From: Actinomycetes bacterium
GTDB lineage: Bacteria; Actinomycetota; Acidimicrobiia; Acidimicrobiales; Bog-793
NCBI GenBank assembly: GCA_021796455.1
Contig: JAKACA010000006.1
Coordinates: forward strand, 1-44,446
Length of the DNA stretch: 44,446 nucleotides
Reading direction: 5' to 3'
Of the stretch, positions 8,103 through 19,122 are shown piece by piece (within the stretch, counting starts at the first letter, position 1; the number at the start of each line of letters is the position of its first letter). A program made the translations under genes and the position numbers. The notes beneath the pieces were generated by a model that saw only the letters and a list, made by a program, of their open reading frames with translations, ran no database searches and was not told the DNA's origin.

Positions 8103-10520
8103 TCACGCCCGGCTGAGCGGAGTGAGATGGAGGATGAACCGCCGCACCCGACCCTCTAGGAAGCGGACCTCGGCTCGGGCGTCTGATCCCTCGCCTTCGA
8201 CGTGGGTCACGACGCCGGCGCCAAAACGGGGATGGGCCACCGCTTCGCCGGGGACGAGGCCGAGCAGCTCCGCTCCAGTCGAAGCGGCTGGCGAACCCGC
8301 CGTCACGAGCGCGGCGAGGCGCTCTTTTCCTCTCGGCGGCGCTGCGGGGCTCGCAAACCTCGTCTCTGCCTCGTGCCGAGGTGCCAGACCCATGCGGGCG
8401 CGGTAGCGATCACCGAAGCCGCCCGACCCGCCACTCACGCCCTCGCGGCGGCCGGGAGCGAGACCGGCGTCGAGCTCCTCTATAAGCTCCTCGGGTATCT
8501 CCGAAAGGAACCGGCTGGGCAAGCTGTCCTGGTAGGAGCCATAGATCAGCCTCCGCCAGGTATGGGTGAGATAGAGCTGCTCGCGGGCCCGCGTTATCCC
8601 GACATAGCAGAGCCGGCGCTCCTCCTCGAGCTCGTCCGGCTCTGCCAGCGTCTGGTTGAGCGGGAACAGTCCCTCCTCGAGGCCTGTGAGGAAGACGACC
8701 TTGAACTCCAAGCCCTTCGCTCCGTGCAGGGTCATGAGAGACACCGCAGGACCGTTACCGGTCTCGTCCGACACTGCTACCAAAGACGTCGACTCGAGAA
8801 ACCCCTCGACCGTCTCGAAGGAAGCCGCCACCGATATGAGCTCCGAGATGTTCTCGAGCCGCCCCTCCGCCTCTATCACCTTGGATCCCCCCGCCTTGGC
8901 CTCACTTTCGAGCATGTCGAGATAGCCAACCTCATCGAGGATGTCACTTAGGACATCTCCTGGCGGGCGCCTGGCTCCTTCGCTCGCCGAGAGACGGTCG
9001 AGAAAGTCGACGAACGCGCGGATGCCTGTGAGAGCCCTGCCGGCCGCCCCGGCTTCGCCCGCCCGCCGCAGCGCCTCTGCGAAGCTGATGCGCTCGTCTC
9101 GGGCGAAGGCCACGACGCGCGTGAGCGTGGTATCGCCGATGCCGCGCCGCGGCACGTTGAGCACCCGCCGGAGCGATACCTCATCGCCGGGGTTCACGGC
9201 GAGCCTCAGATACGCGAGCGCGTCGCGGATCTCGCGACGATCGTAGAAGCGCGTTCCGCCGATCACGCGGTATGGAACGCCCCGCTCCATAAGTGCTGCC
9301 TCGATCGAGCGTGACTGTGCATTCGTCCTGTAGAAGACGGCTATATCATCGAAGCCGATACCGCGCTCGCGCGCCATCGAGCCGATCTCGCTCGCGACGA
9401 AGCGTGCCTCCTCGTCTCCGTCGCTCGCCCGGTAGCACTTGACCTTCTCCCCCTCGCCGAGAGCACTCCAGAGGTGCTTGGACTGCCGAACGAGATTGTT
9501 GGAGATCACGGCGTTGGCAGCCCTTAGGATCGTCTGAGTCGAACGGTAGTTCTGATCGAGGACGATCACACGGGCCTCTTCGAACGTGGCCTCGAAGTCG
9601 AGGAGGTTGCGCATCTCCGCTCCGCGAAACCTGTAGATGCTCTGGTCCGTGTCGCCGACGACGCAGACGTTTCGCGACACTGCGGCCAGCAAGCTGATGA
9701 TCTCGTTCTGCGCCCGGTTCGTATCTTGGAACTCGTCTACGAGCACGTGCAGGAAGCGGTCCTGGTATCGCTCGAGCACGTCTCGATGGTGGTGAAAGAG
9801 CCTCACCACCCGTACGAGGAGGTCGTCGAAGTCCATCGCGTTCGCTTCGAGGAGGCGGCGCTCGTATTCGAGATAGGTGTCTGCTATCCGGCGCTCGTAG
9901 AGCGTCGTCGCCCGATCCCCATAGGCCTCCACCTCGAGCAGCTCGGACTTGGCCTGGCTGATGGCGGCAGCGACCGCTCTGGGTGGGAACCTCTTCTGGT
10001 CGACGCCAAGGTCGCCGAGTATGTGCTCGATCAGACGTCTCGAGTCGGCGTCGTCGTAGATCGTGAAGTTGGAACGGTAGCCGACGTGCTCGGCATTGCG
10101 CCGGAGAATGCGGACGCATGCCGAGTGAAACGTCGATACCCAGATGCGATCGGCGTCGGTGCCCACAAGCTCGACAACGCGCCTTCGCATCTCCTGCGCG
10201 GCTTTGTTAGTGAAGGTGATCGCGAGTATCTGCCATGGCGGCACCCCGCGAGCGACGAGGGCGGCGATGCGCCTCGTGAGCACCCGGGTCTTGCCCGAAC
10301 CTGCCCCGGCGAGGACGACAAGCGGGCCGTCATCGTGCAGGACCGCCTCCAGCTGGGACGCGTTGAGATCCCCGAGGAGCGTCTCCTCGTCTAGCGTGCG
10401 TGAAGATGGCGGCGGCGTGACAGTCCCGCTCGTGATCTCGGGTTCGCGCGCGTGCTCGCGAAGATCAGGAAGGGCCTGGAAGTCCCCGAACAGGTCCCAC
10501 TCGTTCTCGGGGTCTGGCAC
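8103..10520 (-). CDS. pcrA: ATP-dependent DNA helicase, UvrD/PcrA family
   Basis: LNASQLEAVLHDDGPLVVLAGAGSGKTRVLTRRIAAL (Q motif/Walker A), LVDEFQDTNRAQ, VVGDTDQSIYRFRGAE, VSLMTLHGAKGLEFKVVFL, CYVGITRAREQLYLT. Confidence 0.97.
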   Translation of the reverse strand: MPDPENEWDLFGDFQALPDLREHAREPEITSGTVTPPPSSRTLDEETLLGDLNASQLEAVLHDDGPLVVLAGAGSGKTRVLTRRIAALVARGVPPWQILAITFTNKAAQEMRRRVVELVGTDADRIWVSTFHSACVRILRRNAEHVGYRSNFTIYDDADSRRLIEHILGDLGVDQKRFPPRAVAAAISQAKSELLEVEAYGDRATTLYERRIADTYLEYERRLLEANAMDFDDLLVRVVRLFHHHRDVLERYQDRFLHVLVDEFQDTNRAQNEIISLLAAVSRNVCVVGDTDQSIYRFRGAEMRNLLDFEATFEEARVIVLDQNYRSTQTILRAANAVISNNLVRQSKHLWSALGEGEKVKCYRASDGDEEARFVASEIGSMARERGIGFDDIAVFYRTNAQSRSIEAALMERGVPYRVIGGTRFYDRREIRDALAYLRLAVNPGDEVSLRRVLNVPRRGIGDTTLTRVVAFARDERISFAEALRRAGEAGAAGRALTGIRAFVDFLDRLSASEGARRPPGDVLSDILDEVGYLDMLESEAKAGGSKVIEAEGRLENISELISVAASFETVEGFLESTSLVAVSDETGNGPAVSLMTLHGAKGLEFKVVFLTGLEEGLFPLNQTLAEPDELEEERRLCYVGITRAREQLYLTHTWRRLIYGSYQDSLPSRFLSEIPEELIEELDAGLAPGRREGVSGGSGGFGDRYRARMGLAPRHEAETRFASPAAPPRGKERLAALVTAGSPAASTGAELLGLVPGEAVAHPRFGAGVVTHVEGEGSDARAEVRFLEGRVRRFILHLTPLSRA

Positions 10521-10600
10521 GCCTCAAGCCTAAGACCCTCGCGTCAGCAAAGAGGTCGAGGGCTCGACTAGCGGCACGGGCGCCCCCGGGGGATCGCTCC

Positions 10601-11719
10601 TTATTTCGTGACTATCACCTCGGTCTTGTGCATCTCCATGATCGATGCGCAGCCACACATCGCCATGGCCGCGCGCAGTGCGCCGAAGAGGTTGAGGGAG
10701 CCGTCGCTCACCCGAGCGGGGCCGCTTATCACCTCCGCGAGGGTCCCGCGCGACGCGACGTCGACAAGGGCTCCACGCGGAAGCTCGGGATGGGCGGCAG
10801 CCATCTCCCAGTAGCGGCGGCCCCCCGGCACTTCCTCGGCAGCAGCGAGCGGAGCCCCGAGCATCACCGCGTCGGCACCGCACGCGATCGCCTTGGCTAT
10901 GTCTCCGCCGCTCGCCATGCCTCCGTCGGCTATGACGTGAACGTAGACGCCCGTCTCCTCGAGATGGCGGCTCCGTGCGCCGGCGGCATCCGCGATGGCC
11001 GTCGCGTGAGGAGCGCCCAGCCCGAGAACGGCAGACGTCGTGTCCGCAGAGCCGGTTCCGACGCCGGCAAGCACACCTACCGCGCCAGTTCGCATGAGGT
11101 GGAGTGCCGCCGAGTACGAGGTGCAGCCGCCAACGATGACGGGGATCTCGTACTCCCGTATGAACCTCTTCAAGTTAAGTGGCTCCGACTGCCTCGAGAC
11201 ATGCTCGGCGGATACGACAGAGCCTTTGATCACAAGGATGTCGAGCTCGGCATCGACTACAGCCTTCGCGAAGCGCGTGGTGCTCTGCGGCGAGAGAGAG
11301 CCGCAGGTGGTGACACCAGCCGCGGCGATAAGACGGATCCGTTCTGTGATGAGCTCCTCTCGAATCGGCACCGCATAGAGCTCCTGGAGCCGGCGCGTCG
11401 CCGGCGCGTCACCCAGCGTCGCGATCTCGTCGTAGACCGGGCCGGGATCCTCATAGCGAGTCCACAGTCCTTCGAGGTTGAGGACGGCGAGGCCACCAAG
11501 CCTGCCGATCTCGACCGCGCTGGAGGGGCTCACGACGGCGTCAGATGCCGCCGATACGAGGGGAAGGGCAAAGGAGAAACCGTCGATGGCAAACGACAGG
11601 TCGACATCCTTTGGGTCACGGGTCCTTCGAGAAGGCACTATCGCCAGATCGTCGAGGCTGTAGCCGCGGCGAGAGGACTTGCCGGCTCCGATCTCGACGT
11701 CAGGCATGCTCGGCTCCAT
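10601..11719 (-). CDS. guaB3: IMP dehydrogenase/GMP reductase-family protein, GuaB3-like
   Basis: MPDVEIGAGKSSRRGYSLDDLAIVPSRRTRDPKDVDLSF...EIGRLGGLAVLNLEG...VHVIADGGMASGGDIAKAIACGADAVMLG; lacks the canonical catalytic-loop Cys (see findings). Confidence 0.9.
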   Translation of the reverse strand: MEPSMPDVEIGAGKSSRRGYSLDDLAIVPSRRTRDPKDVDLSFAIDGFSFALPLVSAASDAVVSPSSAVEIGRLGGLAVLNLEGLWTRYEDPGPVYDEIATLGDAPATRRLQELYAVPIREELITERIRLIAAAGVTTCGSLSPQSTTRFAKAVVDAELDILVIKGSVVSAEHVSRQSEPLNLKRFIREYEIPVIVGGCTSYSAALHLMRTGAVGVLAGVGTGSADTTSAVLGLGAPHATAIADAAGARSRHLEETGVYVHVIADGGMASGGDIAKAIACGADAVMLGAPLAAAEEVPGGRRYWEMAAAHPELPRGALVDVASRGTLAEVISGPARVSDGSLNLFGALRAAMAMCGCASIMEMHKTEVIVTK

Positions 11720-13412
11720 CGAAGGGCTCGGCGGGCAAGGACGGTTGGCTGTGCACCACCATATCCAGCGGAGGCGGTGGATACGAGTGGTCTAGCCGGT
11801 CCGGTCCGTCGAGCCGGTCCGGCGACAGGATCGGCCCGTTCCGACGGGCCGGTGGCGCGGAGATCGATCTGGTTTGGGCCGGCGACGCGCCGAGAACCGC
11901 GAGCATTGTCACAAGGACAGTCGTGACGAACAGCCCGAGCGCCAAGGTTCCGGCGATGCTGAGTGGTGGCTGCCAGCGGGCTCCGAAGAAGGAAAGGGCC
12001 GGACCCGCGTCCCCGACCGCATTGCGGCGCAGATCTCCCCAAAGAGCGACAAGGGTGCCAAGCCCGGCCGAAGCCGCCACGACACCCACGAGGCGAGTAG
12101 TAAGAGACCTGGAGGAGGCGAGCACGGACGTCGACAGCATCGATGAGGCCAGGAGCGGCACTCCCACCGCGAAAGGAAGGGTGTCCTTTCCCTGCCAGAT
12201 GATACCGAGGCGGCGTGCCTGGCTGGCAGAGATCACCATCGGGATGGCCACGACCGCGATGACCACGAGGACGAGCATGGTGCAGGATCTGACCGAGTTG
12301 GTCGCGAACGCCAGCACCATGAGCAATCCGAGTAGCCCCGCCCACAGGAGGTAGGTGACCTCGGGCGATGGAGCACTCAGCCACCCGAACCGGCTCACCA
12401 TCTCCGTGTAGAGCTGAGCCGCCCTCAGGAGCTCCTCCACCAAGAGATGACCCTCGCTGATCTTGGGCGGCAGCCGTGTCGCGCCCGGAAGGACGTTGAG
12501 GGAGTGCTCGACGAGAACCCAAGCCGTGCCTACAGCTCCGCATACCGCCGTGAATCCGCCGGCGACCCACACCATCGGCAGGCGGAGAAACTCCCTCAGC
12601 TGGCTCCAGTCAGCCACCGCGAGTGCCACCAGGAAGATGAGTGCGACCCAGAACGGTGAGATGGAGCGGACGAGCGACTCGATCCCACCCGATATCGCAA
12701 CGAGGGCAACCAGGCCAGCTGGTGGGTCCTTTAACCGTTCTCGCGCCAGGATCAGCAAACATGTCCACAGGCAGATGCCGATCGAGATCTCGAGGCCGCT
12801 CGGGTTCACGACTCCCGCGAAGAAGAGCACCGACGGTGTCGCCGCGACCGCGATGCCGGCGAGCAGGAGGCGCGACCTGGACCATGTCACCACCGCCATC
12901 ACTGCAAGGGCGAGAAAGACGGCGCTCAATGCGGCACTCACCAGGCGCATGAGATAGATGCCAAGCGCCGAGTCGGTGAAAAGGCTCGGGATCCCGACGA
13001 TCGCGTAGTAGAGCGGCTGATAGCGGGCGTCATAGATGATGTCCGGCACGGTTCCGGTCGCGTTGTGGAACGCCGGAGCGCACGAGGCCGGTGTGTTCGC
13101 GTTGAACTGGTAGCAGGTCACGAGATACCCGAGGTTCGCGTAAGCGGCCGGGATCGTCACGATGCCGTTCGGGCTCGATGGCCCGTCGATCAGATGCCCG
13201 ACCAGCTCTCCGCGCACGACCGCCGCGGCTTTGGCCACCTGAACTTGCTCATCAGGCGCTGATATGAGGGGCGTCTCCAGGCTCCACAGCGCGGTGGCGG
13301 CGAAGAAGACGACAAAGGCGGCGAGGAGCACGCGCCGGGGACGTCCATAGCTCGCGCGGTGCGATCTCCTCTGATGTGCCTGGCTCATCTCCTGCTCCCG
13401 CGTTCCTGCCAA
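11700..13412 (-). CDS. DUF2142-like polytopic membrane protein
   Basis: ETPLISAPDEQVQVAKAAAVVRGELVG...ATGTVPDIIYDARYQPLYYAIVGIPSLF plus multiple TM helices. Confidence 0.75.
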   Translation of the reverse strand: MAGTREQEMSQAHQRRSHRASYGRPRRVLLAAFVVFFAATALWSLETPLISAPDEQVQVAKAAAVVRGELVGHLIDGPSSPNGIVTIPAAYANLGYLVTCYQFNANTPASCAPAFHNATGTVPDIIYDARYQPLYYAIVGIPSLFTDSALGIYLMRLVSAALSAVFLALAVMAVVTWSRSRLLLAGIAVAATPSVLFFAGVVNPSGLEISIGICLWTCLLILARERLKDPPAGLVALVAISGGIESLVRSISPFWVALIFLVALAVADWSQLREFLRLPMVWVAGGFTAVCGAVGTAWVLVEHSLNVLPGATRLPPKISEGHLLVEELLRAAQLYTEMVSRFGWLSAPSPEVTYLLWAGLLGLLMVLAFATNSVRSCTMLVLVVIAVVAIPMVISASQARRLGIIWQGKDTLPFAVGVPLLASSMLSTSVLASSRSLTTRLVGVVAASAGLGTLVALWGDLRRNAVGDAGPALSFFGARWQPPLSIAGTLALGLFVTTVLVTMLAVLGASPAQTRSISAPPARRNGPILSPDRLDGPDRLDHSYPPPPLDMVVHSQPSLPAEPFDGAEHA

Positions 13413-13606
13413 ACGTCAAGGTCGAGACCGTGTACTGATCCCGGCGCCCGCGGCAACGAGCAACTCACCCTTTAGCGTCCTCGGTGATCACAGGCGCCCG
13501 AGACTACGCGAAAGTGCCGTCGCCATCGAGGACGGGTATTGCCCGAGCCTACCGAGCCCGGATCGCCTCCTCTCGTCGGAGGCGACGGCCAGCTCGCACC
13601 GCACAC

Positions 13607-13646
13607 GCGACACGGGGCCGAGCTGAGTCGCCCGGCCCCGTGTCGC
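13607..13646 (-). terminator. Stem-loop downstream of groEL (14-bp perfect arms, 12-nt loop), candidate terminator or mRNA-stabilising hairpin
   Basis: gcgacacggggccg (13607-13620) / cggccccgtgtcgc (13633-13646); no U-tract follows on the minus strand. Confidence 0.6.
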
Positions 13647-13670
13647 ACCCGAAGGGTATTTGGAAAGGGA

Positions 13671-15589
<1,919 letters not shown>

Positions 15590-15615
15590 GATCTCAGGGC
15601 CTCCTACTGGCTCCA

Positions 15616-15642
15616 TTAGCACTCTCACTACCTGAGTGCCAA
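15616..15642. promoter_or_regulatory. CIRCE operator 1 (HrcA binding site), proximal to groES
   Basis: TTAGCACTC-N9-GAGTGCCAA against consensus TTAGCACTC-N9-GAGTGCTAA. Confidence 0.95.
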
Positions 15643-15647
15643 TGTTA
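15642..15647 (-). promoter_or_regulatory. Candidate extended -10 for groESL (TGC-TAACAT on the minus strand)
   Basis: Minus strand TTCTGCTAACATTGG lies between the two CIRCE elements, so the predicted TSS would fall inside CIRCE 1. Confidence 0.4.
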
Positions 15648-15657
15648 GCAGAAGTAG

Positions 15658-15684
15658 TTGGCACACGCGACCAGAGAGTGCCAA
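15658..15684. promoter_or_regulatory. CIRCE operator 2 (HrcA binding site), distal
   Basis: TTGGCACAC-N9-GAGTGCCAA; correct arms and spacer with one mismatch between arms. Confidence 0.88.
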
Positions 15685-15701
15685 CTCTCCCGCCGAGCCG
15701 C

Positions 15702-16733
15702 TCAGGCCCCGAAACCCAGCCCCGGCTCGGCGCCTGCCCCCCACCCGCTTGCGCCATCGCGCGCGAGGGCGAAGTAGCCCGCAGCGCCGATCATCGCGGC
15801 GTTGTCGGTGCACATCGCACGGCTGGGCAGGTGCACCGGCAGCCCAAGCCCGGCACCGGCCGCGCACGCTCGCTCCCGCAGGCGCGAATTGGCTGCCACT
15901 CCCCCTGCCAGGCAGACTCCTCTGACTCCCAGGGAGACAGCGGCTTTGAAGGTCTTTTCTACCAATACGTCGACAACGGCTTCCTGGAAGCTCGCGGCCA
16001 CATCCTCGGTGCGGATCTCAGGATTGCGGTCGACGTAATTGACCACCGCCGTCTTCAGGCCGGAGAACGAGAAATCGTAAGTGCCCTCCATTGGCGCTCG
16101 CGGGAAGCGCACGAGCTCGGGGTCCCCGTCTCCTGCGACGCGGTCTATCGCAGGCCCGCCGGGATAGCCAAGGCCCAGGTAGCGGGCGACCTTGTCAAAG
16201 GCTTCGCCTGCTGCGTCGTCCTTCGTGCCACCAAGTACCTGGTAGGCGCCGGGCGCAGTCACCTCCACGAGAAGGGTGTGCCCGCCAGAGACGAGAAGCA
16301 CGACGACGGGCAGCTCCAGAGCTGGCTCCTCCAGGAAAGATGCGTAGAGGTGACCCTCGAGGTGGTTCACTCCTACAAATGGCACGTCCCAAGCCATGGC
16401 CAGAGCTTTGGACAGGCTCACGCCGACAAGGAGGGACCCGACCAGCCCGGGACCCACCGTTGCTGCCACCGCGTCGATTGGCGCGCCCGGGCCGTCGGCG
16501 GCTGGCAGCACCGGGCGCCCTCTCTGGTCGAGCCCGGCAAGCTCGAGCGCCTCTGTGACGATCGGGACGATCAGCTCCACATGCGCGCGGCTCGCCAGCT
16601 CCGGTACCACCCCGCCAAAGCGCGCATGCAGATCGACCTGGCTTGACACGACCGACGACGCGACCCTGCGGCCGTCGTCAACGACGGCCGCAGCCGTCTC
16701 GTCGCAAGACGTCTCCACCGCGAGCACCCTCAC
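15702..16733 (-). CDS. tsaD: tRNA N6-adenosine threonylcarbamoyltransferase TsaD
   Basis: [53 protein letters not shown]...[12 protein letters not shown]...[11 protein letters not shown] start overlapping the rimI stop; the ORF extension to 17423 is not coding. Confidence 0.97.
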   Translation of the reverse strand: MRVLAVETSCDETAAAVVDDGRRVASSVVSSQVDLHARFGGVVPELASRAHVELIVPIVTEALELAGLDQRGRPVLPAADGPGAPIDAVAATVGPGLVGSLLVGVSLSKALAMAWDVPFVGVNHLEGHLYASFLEEPALELPVVVLLVSGGHTLLVEVTAPGAYQVLGGTKDDAAGEAFDKVARYLGLGYPGGPAIDRVAGDGDPELVRFPRAPMEGTYDFSFSGLKTAVVNYVDRNPEIRTEDVAASFQEAVVDVLVEKTFKAAVSLGVRGVCLAGGVAANSRLRERACAAGAGLGLPVHLPSRAMCTDNAAMIGAAGYFALARDGASGWGAGAEPGLGFGA

Positions 16734-17317
16734 GGCGGCCCACCTCCTCCAACCCAGGGAGACGATCCTGGGCGGAGTCTCTTCTCTATCGAGTCGAGCC
16801 TCTCCGCATACTGCGCGCTCTGGACCCCATGGGCCCACATGATGATGGCGTCTTCGTGAACCTCGGCGTAGTAGTTCTTGCGGATGCCGGCGGGAGCAAA
16901 CCCGAACTCGTGGTAGAGCGACTGTGCTCCGGTGTTGGAGACGCGGACTTCGAGCGTCAAAGCCTCGGCGCCTCGCTCGATGGCCGCGCGGGCGACCTTT
17001 GTCAGCAACATGCGTCCGACCCCCCGACGCTGCCAGGGCTGCGACACCCCGATCGTCGTGACGTGGCCCTCGCCGACGGCCAGCATCAGACCCGCGTAGC
17101 CTATGACGACGCCGTCGCATCTGGCGACGAAATAGGCGCGTGTCGACCCTTGGCCCAGCTCGGAGAGATAGAGGCTCGCCGACCACGGGCTCGGGAAGAT
17201 GGCCTGCTCGATGGCGACGACCGCCCGCAGATGGCGGCGTCTCATGGGAACCACGTCGAAACCGCGGGCGGCACCTTCGCCTTCCCGGCGGGACATGCTC
17301 GGCAGACGGAAGCCCAC
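16730..17317 (-). CDS. rimI: Ribosomal protein S18-alanine N-acetyltransferase RimI (GNAT)
   Basis: DVVPMRRRHLRAVVAIEQAIFPSPWSASLYLSELGQ...IGVSQPWQRRGVGRMLLTKVARAAIERGAEALTLEVRVSNTGAQSLYHEFGFAPAGIRKNYY. Confidence 0.93.
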   Translation of the reverse strand: MGFRLPSMSRREGEGAARGFDVVPMRRRHLRAVVAIEQAIFPSPWSASLYLSELGQGSTRAYFVARCDGVVIGYAGLMLAVGEGHVTTIGVSQPWQRRGVGRMLLTKVARAAIERGAEALTLEVRVSNTGAQSLYHEFGFAPAGIRKNYYAEVHEDAIIMWAHGVQSAQYAERLDSIEKRLRPGSSPWVGGGGPP

Positions 17318-18081
17318 TACGGCGTCCTCGAGGAACGCCCCGGGGCGTCGTGGCGCGTCGTCCAGCTGATCCGCACGTCGGCATCGCGCAAGTACGTGGG
17401 CCGCACGCCGGAAGCGGCGACATAGCGGGGACCGTCGAGCTCGCTCACGGCCGCGAGAGCAAGCGAGGTGACGGGTGGAACGGCGAGCTCGCTGCCCGCG
17501 AACCGAACCCGCGGCGCGAGTCCCGTGAGGAGCACGTCGCGGTATCGAAGCGCTCCGTCTCCGGCGAGCACGGCCACCTCTTTTCCCCCGCTGCCGTCGC
17601 GCCGCGCCAGCTCGTCCAGAGCGTCAAGATAGTCCGAGACGTCTGCCACGAGCTCGGCCGGCCGGCCATGGTGGTCGACCGCTCTCTCGCCTTCCAGGGA
17701 TGGCAGGGACCACGCGACATCACCACGGCGAATGTCTACGACGCCGATCGCGCTGCGGTGACCTGCGCAGAGACACGCTCGCCGCAGGATTTCTAGGCTG
17801 CTCATCCCAAGGACAGGAACTCCAAGAGCCATGGCGAAACCCATCGCGGCTGCTACGCCCACTCGAATGCCGGTGAACAGCCCCGGGCCGACATCGACCG
17901 CAACCGCGCGAACATCGCCAATCTCGACACCGGCCATATCGAGAAGCGACCGCAGCGCCACGTGGAGGAGCTCAACATGGCGCCGACCCGCTCGGAGCTC
18001 GATGGCGCCGAGCGCTCCAGTCTCGTCAGCCAGTGCCACGGCCGCGGCAGCCGTTGCGCTCTCGATAGCGAGGACAGTCAC
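17317..18081 (-). CDS. tsaB: tRNA threonylcarbamoyladenosine biosynthesis protein TsaB
   Basis: TVLAIESATAAAAVALADETG...RHVELLHVALRSLLDMAGVEIGDVRAVAVDVGPGLFTGIRVGVAAAMGFAMALGVPVLGMSSLE; GTG start, 4-bp overlap with tsaE stop. Confidence 0.93.
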   Translation of the reverse strand: MTVLAIESATAAAAVALADETGALGAIELRAGRRHVELLHVALRSLLDMAGVEIGDVRAVAVDVGPGLFTGIRVGVAAAMGFAMALGVPVLGMSSLEILRRACLCAGHRSAIGVVDIRRGDVAWSLPSLEGERAVDHHGRPAELVADVSDYLDALDELARRDGSGGKEVAVLAGDGALRYRDVLLTGLAPRVRFAGSELAVPPVTSLALAAVSELDGPRYVAASGVRPTYLRDADVRISWTTRHDAPGRSSRTP

Positions 18082-18554
18082 CGCTTCGCTGCTCCAAGCG
18101 CCGTCGTGATGGCGCTCTTTCTCGCGATCCAAGGTCCTCGCGCCTCGATCTCGATCGCGCGCTCCCCCTCGGGGAACGAGGGCTCCAGCCGGACGACTAA
18201 GGACATCTCCCCAAGGAGCGTCTCGGCAGCCTCTCCCCATTCTGCGACGACCGCGGCTCCACGCTCGAGCTCTTCGTCGAGAGCGAGGTCGAGTACCTCG
18301 CCAAGGCGGTCCAGCCGCCAGAGGTCGACGTGGACAAGGTCCAGCCGGCCCGTATATGTGTGGCAGAGGGTGAAAGTTGGGCTCGTGACTGATCCCTTGT
18401 AGCCGATTCCTCGGGCCAAGCCCTGCACGAAGGTCGTCTTACCGGATCCGAGCGGCCCGACGAGCAGCACGGCATCACCGGGCAGTAGCAGTGCCGCCAT
18501 CGCCTCACCGAGCGCCTGGGTCGACGAGGCGCTCCCGGTCCGGGCAGTGATCAC
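18078..18554 (-). CDS. tsaE: tRNA threonylcarbamoyladenosine biosynthesis ATPase TsaE
   Basis: LLLPGDAVLLVGPLGSGKTTFVQGLARGIGYKGSVTSPTFTLCHTYTGRLDLVHVDLWRL; GTG start overlapping the UDG stop. Confidence 0.95.
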   Translation of the reverse strand: MITARTGSASSTQALGEAMAALLLPGDAVLLVGPLGSGKTTFVQGLARGIGYKGSVTSPTFTLCHTYTGRLDLVHVDLWRLDRLGEVLDLALDEELERGAAVVAEWGEAAETLLGEMSLVVRLEPSFPEGERAIEIEARGPWIARKSAITTALGAAKR

Positions 18555-19111
18555 GTGCCGGAAGCAAGGAAGCGCTTCGCACGCACGAGATCCGCTCGCA
18601 TCTCGGCCACTACCGTCGCGCCACCGCGCAGCCCATAGGAAGGATGGAACGTCGGCACCACCACCGTGCTCTCGTATCTGTAGCTTCTGCCCCGTAGCTT
18701 CGTTACGGTCTCGTCGGTTCCAAGTACCGTGCGAGCGGCGAAGTTTCCGAGCGTCACGATGACCCGCGGCCGCACGGCCGCCACCTGCGTGTCGAGATAG
18801 TGACGGCAGGACGCTACTTCGGCTGGCGTCGGGTTTCTGTTGCCGGGTGGTCGGCACTTTATGACGTTGCAGATATAGCACGACGACCGGTCGCGACCGA
18901 GCTCCTCGCCGATCAGACGGTCGAGCAGCCTGCCAGAACGCCCGACGAATGGCTCGCCCTGAAGATCCTCGTCGTGGCCGGGCGCCTCCCCGACGAACAT
19001 GAGCTCGGCTTGGCTGCTCCCAGCCGAGAACACCACGTTGGTGCGGCTCTCGGCGAGAGGGCAGGCAAGGCACGCGCGCGCATCCGCTTCGATCTCGGCG
19101 AGCAAAGCCAT
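18551..19111 (-). CDS. Uracil-DNA glycosylase, family 4 (4Fe-4S)
   Basis: CLACPLAESRTNVVFSAGSSQAELMFVGEAPGHDEDLQGEPFVGRSGRLLDRL...CYICNVIKCRPPGNRNPTPAE...PTFHPSYGLRG. Confidence 0.95.
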   Translation of the reverse strand: MALLAEIEADARACLACPLAESRTNVVFSAGSSQAELMFVGEAPGHDEDLQGEPFVGRSGRLLDRLIGEELGRDRSSCYICNVIKCRPPGNRNPTPAEVASCRHYLDTQVAAVRPRVIVTLGNFAARTVLGTDETVTKLRGRSYRYESTVVVPTFHPSYGLRGGATVVAEMRADLVRAKRFLASGT

Positions 19112-19122
19112 CTATTCAAATG

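Noticed and set aside
10628-11926. 432-aa plus-strand ORF opposite the guaB3-like gene
   Set aside because: Antisense shadow; the minus-strand GuaB3-like protein is clear and no domain was recognised in the plus frame.
16734-17423. N-terminal extension of the 573-aa TsaD ORF
   Set aside because: It overlaps rimI in another frame; TsaD homology begins at [12 protein letters not shown] with a GTG overlapping the rimI stop.
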